Positions 45,366 through 58,352 are shown, counted from the first letter of the stretch. The stretch: DNA of 64,000 nucleotides from Acidithiobacillus sp. AMEEHan (GCF_030996345.1 NZ_CP118747.1:928001-992000); one strand, 5' to 3'. Made by a program: numbers and translations. The notes: generated by a model not told the origin, from the sequence alone.

Positions 45366-45380
45366 GTTTCACGTGAAACC
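45365..45380. promoter_or_regulatory. parS: parS site 2 (ParB binding), between fdxA and minC
   Basis: TGTTTCACGTGAAACC matches the parS consensus at 15 of 16 positions and is the best of three sites in the window. It ends two bases before the fdxA stop and overlaps the first base of the minC start codon. ParB spreading from here would cover minCDE, whose other side carries parS site 1. Confidence 0.93.
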
Positions 45381-45382
45381 GG

Positions 45383-45715
45383 TCAGGGACGATCTCGCCG
45401 CAGCAGCGGCAGCTTGTTCTTCTTCCCCTTGAATTCTTCTGCCTGGGGCAGCGCCGCTTTTTTACGCAGTATGACGGGCCAGTGGCGGGTAAGCTCGGCA
45501 TTCAGGGCGGTGAAATGTTTCTGGTCCTCCGGTACGTCATCTTCGGCATAGATCGCATCGGCAGGACACTCGGGAATACAGGCAGCACAGTCTATACATT
45601 CGGCGGGATCGATGACCAAAAAATTGGGCCCCTCGTGAAAGCATTCGACCGGGCAGACTTCGGCACAATCCGTGTATTTGCATTCGATACAATTTTCGGT
45701 GACGACGTAGGTCAT
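45383..45715 (-). CDS. fdxA: Seven-iron ferredoxin FdxA
   Basis: This 110-residue protein has the pattern [21 protein letters not shown] followed by [12 protein letters not shown], which gives one 3Fe-4S and one 4Fe-4S cluster as in Azotobacter ferredoxin I. It is a soluble low-potential electron carrier. It stands three bases after topA and before minC. A functional link with its neighbours is not evident, but it is a possible partner for the redox enzyme at 5738. Confidence 0.95.
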   Translation of the reverse strand: MTYVVTENCIECKYTDCAEVCPVECFHEGPNFLVIDPAECIDCAACIPECPADAIYAEDDVPEDQKHFTALNAELTRHWPVILRKKAALPQAEEFKGKKNKLPLLRRDRP

Positions 45716-45718
45716 ACT

Positions 45719-48172
<2,454 letters not shown>

Positions 48173-48175
48173 GCG

Positions 48176-48616
48176 TCAGTGCAGGATACGACGGCCATCG
48201 GGGCTGAGAAGGTGGTCCATCCAGTAGCCATCGGGCCCGTCCTCGTTGACCATCACCAGAAACGCGACCCAGTCGAGGGTTTCCAAGTCCGTTTCTTCCA
48301 GTTCCAGAGCCAGAAGACGGTCGATAATGCGCTCCCGAATACTGCTGTTGATGACGCCCAGGTATTCCCATTCCGCCAGCTGCCCGCGCGTTGCCACGGA
48401 TAACTGCAGATTTTCCCAGGGTTGATAGCCACGGATGGCAGAGCGGCTGTTTTCGGGGCTGTGGTCTTCGTCGAAGCCGTCCATCCAGTCGAGGGCACGT
48501 TGAATTCCCTCCTCCGGGTACCCTGCGGCGAGTAGTTGCTCCTCGATCTCGCTGTTTTCCTCGTCCTCGTCGAGGTGGTCGAGCAGGTAGCTGATGATAT
48601 CGATGACGTCTTCCAT
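48176..48616 (-). CDS. smg: Smg protein (DUF494)
   Basis: This 146-residue acidic protein starts MEDVIDIISYLLDHLDEDEE and contains REQL-like WEYLGVINSSIRERIIDRLLALE, both typical of Smg/DUF494. It is always found between dprA and topA in beta- and gammaproteobacteria, as here. Its biochemical function is not established. Confidence 0.93.
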   Translation of the reverse strand: MEDVIDIISYLLDHLDEDEENSEIEEQLLAAGYPEEGIQRALDWMDGFDEDHSPENSRSAIRGYQPWENLQLSVATRGQLAEWEYLGVINSSIRERIIDRLLALELEETDLETLDWVAFLVMVNEDGPDGYWMDHLLSPDGRRILH

Positions 48617-48625
48617 GGCAGACCC

Positions 48626-49696
48626 CTAGTTGGTATTGGGAAGGCGGCAGAAGCGCCCCCCAGGGCAGGAGGCGATATATCCTTGGATTTCCATGTGCAA
48701 GAGGATGGACGAAAGCGCCGGAAGCGTCAATCCGCAGCGACTGGCGATCTCCTCACTGCTCAGGGTTTCCTGTCCCAGTGCCGCCCACACCTGACGCTCG
48801 GCGCTATCTTCCGGCTCGCGCGATACCTTCGCCACGGTCCGGCTGGCGGCAAAGAGAGGTCCCAACTCCTCGAGAATATCTTGTGCCGTCTCTACCAGCT
48901 TGGCCCCGTCTCGGATCAGGCGATGCGGTCCGCGCGCCAGTGGACTGTGGATCGAGCCAGGGATGGCAAAAACCTCGCGGCCCTGTTCCATGGCCAAGCG
49001 CGCGGTGATCAGCGAGCCGCTGTTTTCCGCTGCCTCGACCACTAGAGTTCCCAGGCAGAGCCCGCTGATCAGGCGATTGCGGCGGGGAAAGAGTCCGCGA
49101 TGGATGCGGGTGCCGGGTGGCTGCTCGCTGATGATGAGGCCGGTCGCCGGAATGGCGCGGGCGAGGTCCAGATTTTCGCGCGGATAGATCAGATCGATGC
49201 CGGTGCCCAATACCCCAATGGTACCCGAATGCAGAGCACCCTGGTGCGCGGCGGCGTCGATGCCGATGGCCAGGCCGCTGACAATCACCAGACCCTGGTT
49301 GCCCAATTCCTCGGCAAAGGCGCGCGCTGTGGCGTTTCCCACTGGGGTCGGGTTGCGACTGCCAACGATGGCCATGAGCGGGTCGCGCAGGCGGGCGCGC
49401 TGACCACGCAGAAATAGCGCCATGGGCGGATCGGCAATTTCCCGCAGCAAGGGGGGATAGTCGTCATCGAACCAGGTACAGAGATCCTGCCCGGCACTCG
49501 CCAACCATTGACGATCGGCGTCCGTCAGGCAGTCGTCGGGGTCCCGGCGCAGCCATTCCTGACTTGCCGCTGCCAGCTCGGGATGGCGCACGCCAAAACA
49601 AGCCTCCGCAGAGCCCCATTGCTGTAGCAAGATGCGCTGCCGTCGTGGGCCGAGACCGGGGCAGCGCAGGAGGGCTAGCCAAGCGGAGTGTTTCAA
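48626..49696 (-). CDS. dprA: DNA processing protein DprA
   Basis: This 356-residue protein protects incoming single-stranded DNA and loads RecA during natural transformation. The Rossmann core shows VGSRNPTPVGNATARAFA, SGLAIGIDAAAHQGAL, GTGIDLIYPRENLDL and FPRRNRLISGLC. A C-terminal winged-helix (SSEEIASRCGLTLPALSSILLHMEIQGYI) follows. The start is TTG 49696, overlapping the stop of the LysM gene (TTGA) with GGAGG upstream. It suggests DNA uptake ability, but no competence pilus genes are in the window. Confidence 0.95.
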   Translation of the reverse strand: MKHSAWLALLRCPGLGPRRQRILLQQWGSAEACFGVRHPELAAASQEWLRRDPDDCLTDADRQWLASAGQDLCTWFDDDYPPLLREIADPPMALFLRGQRARLRDPLMAIVGSRNPTPVGNATARAFAEELGNQGLVIVSGLAIGIDAAAHQGALHSGTIGVLGTGIDLIYPRENLDLARAIPATGLIISEQPPGTRIHRGLFPRRNRLISGLCLGTLVVEAAENSGSLITARLAMEQGREVFAIPGSIHSPLARGPHRLIRDGAKLVETAQDILEELGPLFAASRTVAKVSREPEDSAERQVWAALGQETLSSEEIASRCGLTLPALSSILLHMEIQGYIASCPGGRFCRLPNTN

Positions 49697-50745
49697 GGAG
49701 TGAGTTCAGCCTCCTGCTGCAATTTTGCGGGTCCGGCAGTAGGATAATAGACGTCGGCTCCGAGGGGAATGCCGCGCGTTGCCGCAGTGATGACGGCATA
49801 GGAGACCTGGGGAAAGACCCGGAAAATCATCAGGGTACCAATTTTTTCCGGAGGTAGGGGGAAGTCCTTGCCGGTGACGGCATTCTTGCCCATCCGTGCG
49901 GAATCGTCGATTTCCATGACGTTGCCCGGTTGTAGTTGGGCGTTTGCGCCTTGGTCGAGAATGACCACCTGACCCACTGTGAGTTCCTCGGCATTGTTGG
50001 CTTTGGCGACGATTTGTGCAGCAACGGCGCGTTTGGGTGCGCTCGGGAAGTAGTGCGGCGTCGGGCTTGGGGTGATCGGCACCAGACGGTCGCCCAGACT
50101 GATTTCCCGCCGCGCTGAGAGAATCCGAATTTCCGCCTCGCCACCGTTGTGCAGTAACTCTGCCGTGCCCAGATTGATCATGCTATAGCCCAGCGGCTTG
50201 GGATCGGCCAGACGATGCAGCTCGGTACCCAGACGCACGATGCTGTAGCGGGTTCCCACCGCAGCCTGGTCGAGGCCGCTGACGAAAACCCGGTCCCCGG
50301 CGGTATAGGCGGGACGCTCATGCAGTGCCGCAGCGAGATAGGGCAGTTTTTCGTACTCCTGCTTGTTGGCGATGATGGCCGGGCTATGCAGAAAGGGCAT
50401 GATGATGCCGGTATGGTAACTGGGAATGGCCGTTACCTGCAGTTGGGGTTGCAGGGGAACGACCTCGACGGCGGGTTCGCCATTGGGCATCCGATAGAGG
50501 ACGATGCGATCGCCTGGGTAGATCAGGTTGGGGTTGCGGATCTGCGGGTTGGCGTGCCAAATCTTTTGCCATTCCCAGGGATTTTTGAGGAAATGGGCGG
50601 CGATGCCCCATAGGGTATCACCGGGTCGTACGACATAACTGCCCAACTGCTGGCTGACAACTGCTGGCTCGGCGAGTGCCAGGCCAGGGGCGATAGGGCC
50701 CAACAGGGCGCAGGCAATAGCCAGGGGCACAACACGTTTCCGCAT
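49693..50745 (-). CDS. LysM peptidoglycan-binding protein, exported
   Basis: This 350-residue protein has a signal peptide ([19 protein letters not shown], cleavage near ALA-EP) and one LysM domain ([17 protein letters not shown] through [11 protein letters not shown]) at about residues 37-85. The remaining 260 residues are of unknown fold. Orthologues lie beside dprA and opposite def-fmt in many beta- and gammaproteobacteria. AAGGAGAAG precedes the ATG. The 75-base gap to def holds divergent promoters, but I could not assign -35/-10 boxes with confidence. Confidence 0.9.
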   Translation of the reverse strand: MRKRVVPLAIACALLGPIAPGLALAEPAVVSQQLGSYVVRPGDTLWGIAAHFLKNPWEWQKIWHANPQIRNPNLIYPGDRIVLYRMPNGEPAVEVVPLQPQLQVTAIPSYHTGIIMPFLHSPAIIANKQEYEKLPYLAAALHERPAYTAGDRVFVSGLDQAAVGTRYSIVRLGTELHRLADPKPLGYSMINLGTAELLHNGGEAEIRILSARREISLGDRLVPITPSPTPHYFPSAPKRAVAAQIVAKANNAEELTVGQVVILDQGANAQLQPGNVMEIDDSARMGKNAVTGKDFPLPPEKIGTLMIFRVFPQVSYAVITAATRGIPLGADVYYPTAGPAKLQQEAELTP

Positions 50746-50820
50746 GATTTCTTCTCCTTGGGACTTCCGCGCCCCATAGTATTAGTCCAAGATACCAATT
50801 TTTGCGAGAACGGACCGGTT

Positions 50821-51324
50821 ATGGCGCTTTTGAAAATTGTCGAATATCCCGATACCCGCCTCAAAGGCCTGGCTCAGCCGGTGGCGCGCATCGATCGGGA
50901 AATCCGTCAATTGGCGGATGATATGGCGGAAACCATGTACGACGCCCCGGGCATTGGCCTGGCGGCACCGCAGGTGGCGGCAGAGCAGCGATTGATCGTC
51001 GTCGACGTCTCCGATGGACGCAATGAGCTGCTAACCTTGATCAATCCGGAGATCATCGAAAAGTTTGGTGAAGAGGAAATGAAGGAGGGTTGCCTTTCGG
51101 TGCCCGGTGTGCTGGAAACCGTGCGTCGCGCTGAGCGGGTCAAGGTGCGCGCTCAGGATGTCCAAGGCAAGACTCTGGAACTGGAGGCCGACGGCCTGCT
51201 GGCGGTCTGTCTGCAGCATGAAATCGACCACCTCAATGGTGTACTCTTTGTTGATCACCTTTCCCGCCTGAAACAAAACCTGATTCGTCGGAAGGCGGAG
51301 AAGCGGGTGCGCCAGCATGGCTGA
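50821..51324 (+). CDS. def: Peptide deformylase
   Basis: This 167-residue metalloenzyme removes the formyl group from nascent proteins. All three motifs are present: [16 protein letters not shown] (with the metal-binding Cys) and QHEIDHLNG (two metal-binding His and the catalytic Glu). The start ATG 50821 gives the normal length. It overlaps fmt by eight bases, matching the conserved def-fmt pair. Confidence 0.97.
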   Translation: MALLKIVEYPDTRLKGLAQPVARIDREIRQLADDMAETMYDAPGIGLAAPQVAAEQRLIVVDVSDGRNELLTLINPEIIEKFGEEEMKEGCLSVPGVLETVRRAERVKVRAQDVQGKTLELEADGLLAVCLQHEIDHLNGVLFVDHLSRLKQNLIRRKAEKRVRQHG

Positions 51325-52252
51325 GGAGCGGCGCATCGTCTTTGCCGGAACTCCGGACTTTGCGCAGATCGTGCTGACCCGCTTGTTGACGCGTCGGGAC
51401 AATGTGGTAGGCGTTTTGACGCAGCCGGACCGCCCTGCGGGTCGCGGGCGCAAACTCCAGGCGAGTCCGGTCAAGACCCTGGCGACGCAGGCGGGGCTGC
51501 CGATATTGCAGCCGGAATCCAGCCGCAGCCCGGAAACCCTCGACTGGTTGGGCCAGTTGGCCCCCGATTTGCTTATCGTGGTCGCCTTTGGCCAGATACT
51601 TCCGCAGGCGGTGCTCGATCTGCCGCGCCTCGGCGCCATCAATGTCCACGCCAGTCTCCTGCCGGCGTGGCGCGGTGCCGCTCCCATCGTCCGCGCACTG
51701 GCTGCCGGCGATCGGGAAACCGGGATCTGCATCATGCAGATGGAAGCCGGGCTGGACAGCGGCCCGGTGCTGTGGACGCGCCGCACGCCGATTCTGGACA
51801 CGGATACCGGGGCCAGCCTGCACGATCGGCTGGCGGAACTCGGTGCCGAGGCCCTCTGCGAAGCCCTCGACCGCCTGTGGTTGGGAGAGCTTCGACCCCG
51901 GCCACAGGATCATGAACGGGCGACCTATGCCAAAAAGTTGCGCAAGGAGGAGGCGCGCATCGACTGGTCACAGGACGCCGCGACCATCGAACGCCTGGTA
52001 CGTGCCTATCATCCCTATCCGGTGGCGCACACGAGTTTTCGGGAGCAACCGTTGCGTGTCTGGTCGGCGCGTCTTGGCAGCACTACCGGCGTGCCGGGCA
52101 CGCTGCTCGCCAATATCCCGGAAGGGCCGGAAATCGCCTGCGGGCAGGGGAGTCTGGTGCTGACCCAGGTACAACCCGCGGGTAAGGCCCAACTTTCCGG
52201 CGGTGATTTTGTGCGCGGCTACCGTCCGCAAGCGGGCGAGGTTTGCGCTTGA
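51317..52252 (+). CDS. fmt: Methionyl-tRNA formyltransferase
   Basis: This 311-residue enzyme formylates initiator Met-tRNA. The N-terminal domain has [12 protein letters not shown], the folate site [16 protein letters not shown] and the segment [12 protein letters not shown]; the C-terminal domain binds tRNA. It starts inside the def 3' end and its stop overlaps the rsmB start (TTGA). Confidence 0.97.
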   Translation: MAEERRIVFAGTPDFAQIVLTRLLTRRDNVVGVLTQPDRPAGRGRKLQASPVKTLATQAGLPILQPESSRSPETLDWLGQLAPDLLIVVAFGQILPQAVLDLPRLGAINVHASLLPAWRGAAPIVRALAAGDRETGICIMQMEAGLDSGPVLWTRRTPILDTDTGASLHDRLAELGAEALCEALDRLWLGELRPRPQDHERATYAKKLRKEEARIDWSQDAATIERLVRAYHPYPVAHTSFREQPLRVWSARLGSTTGVPGTLLANIPEGPEIACGQGSLVLTQVQPAGKAQLSGGDFVRGYRPQAGEVCA

Positions 52253-53514
52253 GCGAGGCCGTGCAGGGGAAGCGCCTGCGCCGCGCCGCACTGCTTGCTT
52301 ACCCCGCAGCATTGGCCGGCGAACGCCTGGACTTTCTCCTTGATCGTTCCGGACTGCAGAGGACGGAGCGCGCCAGTTTGCAGTGGTTACTCAGTGGCGC
52401 CTTGCGCGAGAGCCAGTCCCTGCGGGATCTGTTGCAGGGCCTGCTGCGCCCCGGTAAGCAGGACGAGCAGGTACTTGCCTTGCTGCAACTGGCTCTGTAC
52501 GAATTGCGCCACGGGCAGCGCCCGGATTTTGCCGTCGTCAACGACTGGGTGGAGGCCAGCCAGTCCCTCGGCAAGACCTGGGCCAAAGGACTGATCAATG
52601 CCGTGCTGCGCCGCTACCTGCGCGAGCGCACGACCCTCGACAAGGTGCTGATGTCGTCGGAGTCGCATCCCGCGTGGCTGCTGCGGCGCCTGCAAGCGGC
52701 CTACCCGGAGGACTGGCCCGCCATTGTCGCTGCCAATCTCCAGCCCGCGCCGCTGTGGTTGCGTGTCAATCGTCAGCAGCTCAGTCGCGATGCGTACCAA
52801 CAGCACTTGCAAGAATGCGGTCATCCCAGCCGCACGGATGCCCAACTGCCGGATGCCCTGATCCTCCCCGGCAGTTTGCCGGTACGCGAACTGCCGGGTT
52901 GGGATGCCGGCTGGGTCACAGTGCAGGACGGTGCTGCGCAACTGGCCGCAGAGATTCTCGCGCCCCAGCCGGGGGAGCGGATTCTCGACGCCTGCGCCGC
53001 GCCCGGCGGCAAAACCGCGCATCTGCTTGCCTTGGGGGCCACGAATGTACTGGCCCTGGACCGTTCCGCCACACGCCTAGGCCGCTTGCAGGCGGCTTTG
53101 CAAAGGCAAGGCCTCCACGCCGAGCTACGGGAGGCCGATGCGGCCCTGCCGGATACCTGGAGCACCGGGCAACTTTTTGATGCCATTCTCCTCGACGCGC
53201 CTTGCAGTGCCACAGGTATCATTCGTCGCCACCCCGATATCCTGCACCGCGAGCCGGACCTCGTCGCCTTGCGCGAAGAACAGGCGCGTTTGCTGCGCGG
53301 TCTTTGGCGACAGTTGCGACCCGGGGGCCGCCTGCTCTACTGCACCTGCTCCCTTCTGCCGGAAGAAAATGAAGCCCAGGTGCAGGATTTCCTCGCCGGG
53401 CACGGCGACGCCATGCGGGTGGCAGATCCGCGCTGCGGGCAACGCCTCCCCGGGCAGGACGACATGGATGGCTTCTTCTACGCGCTGCTGCGCAAGGTCG
53501 GTACGCAGGCATGA
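52249..53514 (+). CDS. rsmB: 16S rRNA m5C967 methyltransferase RsmB (Sun)
   Basis: The protein has about 421 residues. An N-terminal NusB-like RNA-binding domain is followed by a SAM-dependent methyltransferase with DACAAPGGKTAHLLAL, the DAPCSATGIIRRHPD catalytic motif and the second Cys in YCTCSLLPEEN. TTG 52249 follows GGCGAGG and overlaps the fmt stop; TTG 52243 is an alternative. Its own stop overlaps the ntrY start (ATGA). The def-fmt-rsmB-ntrYX order is known in betaproteobacteria. Confidence 0.95.
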   Translation: MSEAVQGKRLRRAALLAYPAALAGERLDFLLDRSGLQRTERASLQWLLSGALRESQSLRDLLQGLLRPGKQDEQVLALLQLALYELRHGQRPDFAVVNDWVEASQSLGKTWAKGLINAVLRRYLRERTTLDKVLMSSESHPAWLLRRLQAAYPEDWPAIVAANLQPAPLWLRVNRQQLSRDAYQQHLQECGHPSRTDAQLPDALILPGSLPVRELPGWDAGWVTVQDGAAQLAAEILAPQPGERILDACAAPGGKTAHLLALGATNVLALDRSATRLGRLQAALQRQGLHAELREADAALPDTWSTGQLFDAILLDAPCSATGIIRRHPDILHREPDLVALREEQARLLRGLWRQLRPGGRLLYCTCSLLPEENEAQVQDFLAGHGDAMRVADPRCGQRLPGQDDMDGFFYALLRKVGTQA

Positions 53515-55736
53515 GCGAACGCCAACACCCCTCACCGCGCCGCTACTGGCTTCGTGCACTGCGCCAGAATGACGGCGAAGAGGGGAATGTCGGCTTCCTC
53601 CGCTGGTGGGCCGTGCTGTTGATCCTCGTGGTCCTGGGCTTCCTCGCGTTCACTTTTTTTGTCAGTGCCGCAGGACCGTTGAGTCCCTTTTTCATCCCCA
53701 TGCTCCTCGCCTCGGCGGCCATCGTTCTGCTCCTGCTGGTGCTGGTAATGGTCGCTGTCGCCCGCTTGCTGCTGCGTTTGCGGCGCGGTGAGGTGGGCAG
53801 TCAGTTGGCTACCCGTCTGGTCGTGATCATCACCATTCTCAGCCTGACGCCGGCGGCAGTGGTGTTTGCCTTCTCCTGGCGTTACCTCAATCAAGGCATC
53901 GACTCCTGGTTGAGCGCGGCGGTGGAGAGTGCCCTCGAGCAGGCGGTAGACGTGGCCAAGGCCGGGGTAGATCGCTATCGCAGCAGCACCTTGCTGTCGG
54001 CGGAGACGATTGCCCAGGCGCTCACCGGGCAGCCGGACAGTGCTGCGGTGCTGACCGTCATCCAGATGCGCGACCAATTTCGCCTGAGCAGCGTCACCCT
54101 TTTTTCCAGCAGCAACCGGATCATCGCCACCAGCAGTGACAACCTCGAGTTGGTCCCGCGTCTGCCCCATGACCTCCTGCTTGGTGCCCATGCCAATCAT
54201 CCGCTGGTCAAAATGGCGGACGAGAACGGACAGCTTTTGGTACGGGTGCTCATCCCGGTGATGAACCCGCAGTTTGGCCGCGGCAATCGTCTGCTCTACG
54301 TGGAGCAGGTGGTGCCGGAGCAATTCAGTCGCGCCGCCGCTGCGGTGCAAAATGCCGATCACCGCTATCGACAGCTTACCCTGATGCGTGGGCCGATGAA
54401 GACGGCCTTTCAAATGACCCTTGCGGTCGCCCTTTTGCTGACCGCGCTCAGTGCCCTGTGGATCGCCCTCCTCCTGGCTCGGCGCCTCACCGCCCCCATT
54501 GCCCGCCTCGCCGCGGGTACCCAGGCGGTAGCGCGCGGTGAGTTCATTCCCCTACAAATCATTCCAAGCAATGATGAGCTGGGCGTTTTGCTCCATTCTT
54601 TCAACAACATGACGCGGCAGCTCGCGCGCGCCAAGCAGCAGGCGGCCAAGGCGCAGGAAGAGGCCGATCAGCGACGGTATTATCTGGAAACCATACTGGC
54701 GCAGATTTCCAGTGGGATCCTGATCTTCAGCAACGAAGGGAAGATCTCGGAAATCAATGCGGCGGCAAGGCAGATTCTGCGTTTGCCGGAAAGCGGCTTG
54801 CCCGATCCGGAAAAGGAGCCGCAACTGGCCACGTTCTGGGCGCAGGCACAGGACTGGATTTCGCAGCCACGCAACGACATGCAGCGTGAGCTGCAGATCG
54901 AACGGAGTGACGGTACCCAGACCCTGCTGCTGCATGGGGCGCGTTTTGCGGAGTTGGGCGGGGCCGAGGGCTTCGTTGTGGTCTTCGACGACATCAGTCC
55001 TCTGGTGGCAGCGCAGCGCAGCGCCGCCTGGGGCGAGGTAGCTCGGCGCCTGGCGCACGAGATCAAAAACCCGCTTACGCCCATCCAGCTTTCGGCAGAG
55101 CGCCTGCGCCGTAAGTATCTCGAACGGCTGGGCGGCGAGGGAGAAACGCTGGACCGAGCGACCCACACCATCATCCAGCAGGTCGATGCCTTGAAGGTGC
55201 TGGTCGATGCCTTCTCCGAATACGCCCGAGCGCCAAAACTGGACCTGCATCCCATCGATCTGAATGCCCTGATTGCCGACGTGGTCGAGCTATACCGCGG
55301 ACAGGGCGCCGGAGTGGAAATCCGCTGCGATCTGGCGCCTGACCTTCCGTCTCTGCGCGCCGATGCCCATCGCTTGCGGCAGATCCTCAACAATCTGCTG
55401 CGCAATGCCATCGATGCCATCGCTGCAGCGGCAGAACCAGCAGCAAAGGCGCAGCAGCACATCTGGATTCGCACGCGGATGCTGCTCGGGCAGGAGCAAC
55501 CCATGCTAGAATGGACGGTAGAGGACGATGGTCCAGGTTTCCCCGCAGATCTGCTGGCGCGCGTTTTCGAGCCCTATGTGACCAGTAAGCCCAAGGGCTC
55601 GGGTCTGGGATTGGCCATTGTACGGCGCATCGTCGAGGAGCACGGTGGACAGATCGAGGCGGGGAATCGGGAAGCAGGCGGGGCTCGGGTGGCGATGCGG
55701 TTTCCCCTCGCGGCGGGGGTGGCGGAGGAAGTATGA
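53511..55736 (+). CDS. ntrY: NtrY-type membrane sensor histidine kinase
   Basis: The 741-residue kinase has three N-terminal membrane helices, a periplasmic/extracytoplasmic sensing region, a fourth helix near residue 300 followed by HAMP (ARRLTAPIARLAAG), a PAS domain (ILAQISSGILIFSNEGKISEIN), and the kinase core. The phospho-acceptor is His516 (RRLAHEIKNPLTPIQ). The ATPase boxes NNLLRNAIDAI, DDGPGFP and GSGLGLAIV are intact. It overlaps rsmB and ntrX, so the kinase and regulator are coupled. The signal sensed is unknown; NtrY has been tied to nitrogen status, redox and envelope functions in other bacteria. Confidence 0.93.
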   Translation: MSERQHPSPRRYWLRALRQNDGEEGNVGFLRWWAVLLILVVLGFLAFTFFVSAAGPLSPFFIPMLLASAAIVLLLLVLVMVAVARLLLRLRRGEVGSQLATRLVVIITILSLTPAAVVFAFSWRYLNQGIDSWLSAAVESALEQAVDVAKAGVDRYRSSTLLSAETIAQALTGQPDSAAVLTVIQMRDQFRLSSVTLFSSSNRIIATSSDNLELVPRLPHDLLLGAHANHPLVKMADENGQLLVRVLIPVMNPQFGRGNRLLYVEQVVPEQFSRAAAAVQNADHRYRQLTLMRGPMKTAFQMTLAVALLLTALSALWIALLLARRLTAPIARLAAGTQAVARGEFIPLQIIPSNDELGVLLHSFNNMTRQLARAKQQAAKAQEEADQRRYYLETILAQISSGILIFSNEGKISEINAAARQILRLPESGLPDPEKEPQLATFWAQAQDWISQPRNDMQRELQIERSDGTQTLLLHGARFAELGGAEGFVVVFDDISPLVAAQRSAAWGEVARRLAHEIKNPLTPIQLSAERLRRKYLERLGGEGETLDRATHTIIQQVDALKVLVDAFSEYARAPKLDLHPIDLNALIADVVELYRGQGAGVEIRCDLAPDLPSLRADAHRLRQILNNLLRNAIDAIAAAAEPAAKAQQHIWIRTRMLLGQEQPMLEWTVEDDGPGFPADLLARVFEPYVTSKPKGSGLGLAIVRRIVEEHGGQIEAGNREAGGARVAMRFPLAAGVAEEV

Positions 55737-57130
55737 AGGAAGCGGGAAGACTCAACATTCTGGTCGTCGATGATGAGCCGGACATTCGCAGCACGCTGGC
55801 CGATATCCTCGAAGACGAGGGCTACCGGGTTACCCAGGCGGCCAGTGCCGCCGAGGCCGAGGCGCGTCTGCGCGACGGCGTCTACGATCTTCTTCTGCTC
55901 GACATCTGGATGCCCGGTGAGGACGGATTGCAGTTCCTCCAGCGCCTCGCGAGGAATGGCCTCGAGCAACCGGTGGTGATGATGTCGGGTCATGGCACCA
56001 TCGAAACCGCCGTGCAGGCGACGAAGCTAGGGGCCTATGATTTTATCGAAAAACCCTTGTCCTTGGACAAGACCCTGCTCAGTGTCGGCCATGCCCTCGA
56101 AGCCTTCCAGTTACAGCGCGAGAATCGGGAACTGCGCGAGCAGAGTGGGGTGATCGAACGACCTACCGGTGAAAGTCCGGCCATCAAGCAGTTTCGGGAG
56201 CAACTCCAACGGGTTGCTGCAGTGGACTCCTGGGTCCTGCTGCAGGGAGAAGCGGGGAGCGGCAAGGAAGTCGCGGCGCGTTACCTGCACCGCCAGAGCC
56301 GCCGTGCCGACAGTCCGTTCATCGACCTGCGGGCGGCGGTCATCGCCCAGCCCAATGTCACGGTCGAGCTGTTTGGCGCCGAGCAGGATGGGCGTGTGCA
56401 GCGGGGGCGTCTGGAGTTGGCACACGGTGGCACCCTTTTCATCGACGAGATTGCCGATATGAATCTCGAGAGTCAGGCGCGCCTGGTCTCTGCCCTGCAG
56501 GAGCGGCGTATTCTCCGGGTGGGGGGGACGACTCCGGTGGATCTCGATGTACGCGTCATTGCCGGTACGGCGCGTGATCTGCAAAAACTGGTGGCCGCGG
56601 GGCAGTTCCGCGAGGATCTGTTCTACCGCCTGCAGGCCCTGCCGCTGCAGGTGCCCAGCTTGGCGCAGCGCAGTGCCGATATTCCTGAGCTGGTCGAGGA
56701 GTTCATGAGTTTGTATCGCCGGCGCGATGGTCTGAGTCGGCGGCAGTTTCTGCCGGAGGCCATGGAGGTTCTGCGCCACTATCCCTGGCCCGGAAACGTG
56801 CGGGAATTACAGAACCTGGTACAACGCCTGTTGATTCTCAGCGAGGGTCCCGAGGTCAGCGCCGATGAGGTGGAGGGCGCGCTGGGACTGGATCAGCGTC
56901 TGATGCCCCTCAGTAACGCCTCCCCCGAGGACTTTGGCGGCACCCTGAAGCGGGCGCGCGAACGCTTCGAGCGGGCCTTTCTCGAGTATCACCTGGCGCG
57001 TAATGACTGGAACATTGCCCGGACGGCGGAGGCCGCTGGTCTGGAGCGTACCCATCTCTACCGCAAACTGAAAAACCTGGGGATTGGGCTGCGTGGCGAG
57101 CGACGCCCCGAGGATGAACTGGAGGACTGA
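55733..57130 (+). CDS. ntrX: NtrX-type response regulator
   Basis: This 465-residue regulator has a receiver domain with Asp57 as the phosphorylation site, an AAA+ domain (Walker [10 protein letters not shown], Walker [12 protein letters not shown]) and a Fis-type helix-turn-helix ([26 protein letters not shown]). The GAFTGA loop that contacts sigma-54 is absent: after ELFGAEQ the sequence runs [15 protein letters not shown]. This is the usual state in NtrX proteins and implies that it does not activate sigma-54 promoters in the standard manner. The stop overlaps the moaB start (TGATG). Confidence 0.93.
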   Translation: MKEAGRLNILVVDDEPDIRSTLADILEDEGYRVTQAASAAEAEARLRDGVYDLLLLDIWMPGEDGLQFLQRLARNGLEQPVVMMSGHGTIETAVQATKLGAYDFIEKPLSLDKTLLSVGHALEAFQLQRENRELREQSGVIERPTGESPAIKQFREQLQRVAAVDSWVLLQGEAGSGKEVAARYLHRQSRRADSPFIDLRAAVIAQPNVTVELFGAEQDGRVQRGRLELAHGGTLFIDEIADMNLESQARLVSALQERRILRVGGTTPVDLDVRVIAGTARDLQKLVAAGQFREDLFYRLQALPLQVPSLAQRSADIPELVEEFMSLYRRRDGLSRRQFLPEAMEVLRHYPWPGNVRELQNLVQRLLILSEGPEVSADEVEGALGLDQRLMPLSNASPEDFGGTLKRARERFERAFLEYHLARNDWNIARTAEAAGLERTHLYRKLKNLGIGLRGERRPEDELED

Positions 57131-57651
57131 TGGAAGAACGATCGTTTCAACCCCTGGGTATTGCCATCCTCACTGCCTCGGACACCCGCACACCTGAAAC
57201 CGACAAGTCCGGTGACGCCGCCGAGACCCTGCTGCGCGAGTCGGGCCACAGGATCGTCCAACGCGCCATCGTGGTTGATGATCTGCTGGCACTGCGGGCG
57301 CAGATGCAGGCGTGGATCGATGATCCGCAGATCGATGTCGTCGTCAGCACGGGAGGCACCGGACTCACCGGCCGCGATGTCTGCCCCGAGGCCATGGCGC
57401 CTTTGGTCAGTAAGCCCATTCCTGGATTCGGCGAGCTCTTTCGTTACCTTTCCTACCAAGAAATCGGCACCAGTACCATCCAATCGCGCGCCGAGGCGGC
57501 GGTCTGTTCCGGGACCCTTTTTTTCTTGTTACCCGGCTCTACCGGCGCCGTGCGTATGGGGGTGAGCCAGATCATCGTGCCCCAGCTGGATATTCGCCAG
57601 CGTCCCTGCAATCTTGCCCAGCTCCTGCCGCGGATTCGCGGCGAGGCCTAA
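57130..57651 (+). CDS. moaB: Molybdenum cofactor biosynthesis protein MoaB/Mog
   Basis: This 173-residue MPT-binding-fold protein adenylylates molybdopterin before metal insertion. It has [34 protein letters not shown] (nucleotide and MPT site) and [14 protein letters not shown]. It is the last gene of the def-to-moaB unit. Its stop interlocks with that of the converging PilZ gene (CTAA at 57648-57651). Confidence 0.93.
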   Translation: MEERSFQPLGIAILTASDTRTPETDKSGDAAETLLRESGHRIVQRAIVVDDLLALRAQMQAWIDDPQIDVVVSTGGTGLTGRDVCPEAMAPLVSKPIPGFGELFRYLSYQEIGTSTIQSRAEAAVCSGTLFFLLPGSTGAVRMGVSQIIVPQLDIRQRPCNLAQLLPRIRGEA

Positions 57652-58352
57652 CCCATGGCGCATTGGAAGAGGCGCTGGATGCAGGCGACTTGTTCCGTCG
57701 TGTTCTGAAAAGAAGCCGCTACGAGGCTACTGCTCCGGCCGAAGCGTTCTATTCTGCGCACGGCGATGATCACCTCACAGCTGCCACAGTCCTCCAACTC
57801 GATGGTAGACAGAAAGCTCTCCCCAACGCGGATCTGCTGCGCTTCGAGAACGAAGCTGATGCCTCTGCGGCTGAAATCATGGATTCTTGCCGCCAACGTT
57901 TGATTTTGTTTGCCGCGCAGGATCACGCGCCCCCGCACGGATAGCCGTTTCTTTTCGCGCGCCAGCCGTCGCAATATCTGGCGAGGATGCACAAGCTGCT
58001 GGGACGCAGCCACGCGCGAGCTGAGAAAACCGACGATATGCCGATCAGTTTCCAGGACGACCAGCACCGAGCCAGCCGTGGGCGTTGCCAATTCTGTAGA
58101 AAGCGGCGAGAAGCAGAGCAGCTCTTCCTGCCAACCACGGAATTCCCAAAGGCGTCCTTCGTCCTGGGGATCGGCTTCGTAAATGACGGCCTTCTGGGGA
58201 CCATTCGCCAGAAAAATGGCCTTGTCCGGATCGCTGATCATCTCAAAATCGCCGGCGAAAATCCCGATGAGAAAGTTTTGCAGATCCAGCCCAAAACGCG
58301 CAGGTAACAGCGCCGTAAGTTCATCATTTTCGTTGCAGCGGTTCGTATTCAT
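57648..58352 (-). CDS. PilZ-domain protein, probable c-di-GMP receptor
   Basis: This is a 234-residue protein. The C-terminal half has the PilZ c-di-GMP signature: [10 protein letters not shown] (RxxxR) near residue 130, and DFSRRGISF (D/NxSxxG) about 25 residues later. The N-terminal 120 residues are of unknown type and could be a YcgR-like or other sensor module. No diguanylate cyclase, flagellar or pilus gene is near, so the output is unknown. It is transcribed away from mnmG. Confidence 0.87.
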   Translation of the reverse strand: MNTNRCNENDELTALLPARFGLDLQNFLIGIFAGDFEMISDPDKAIFLANGPQKAVIYEADPQDEGRLWEFRGWQEELLCFSPLSTELATPTAGSVLVVLETDRHIVGFLSSRVAASQQLVHPRQILRRLAREKKRLSVRGRVILRGKQNQTLAARIHDFSRRGISFVLEAQQIRVGESFLSTIELEDCGSCEVIIAVRRIERFGRSSSLVAASFQNTTEQVACIQRLFQCAMG

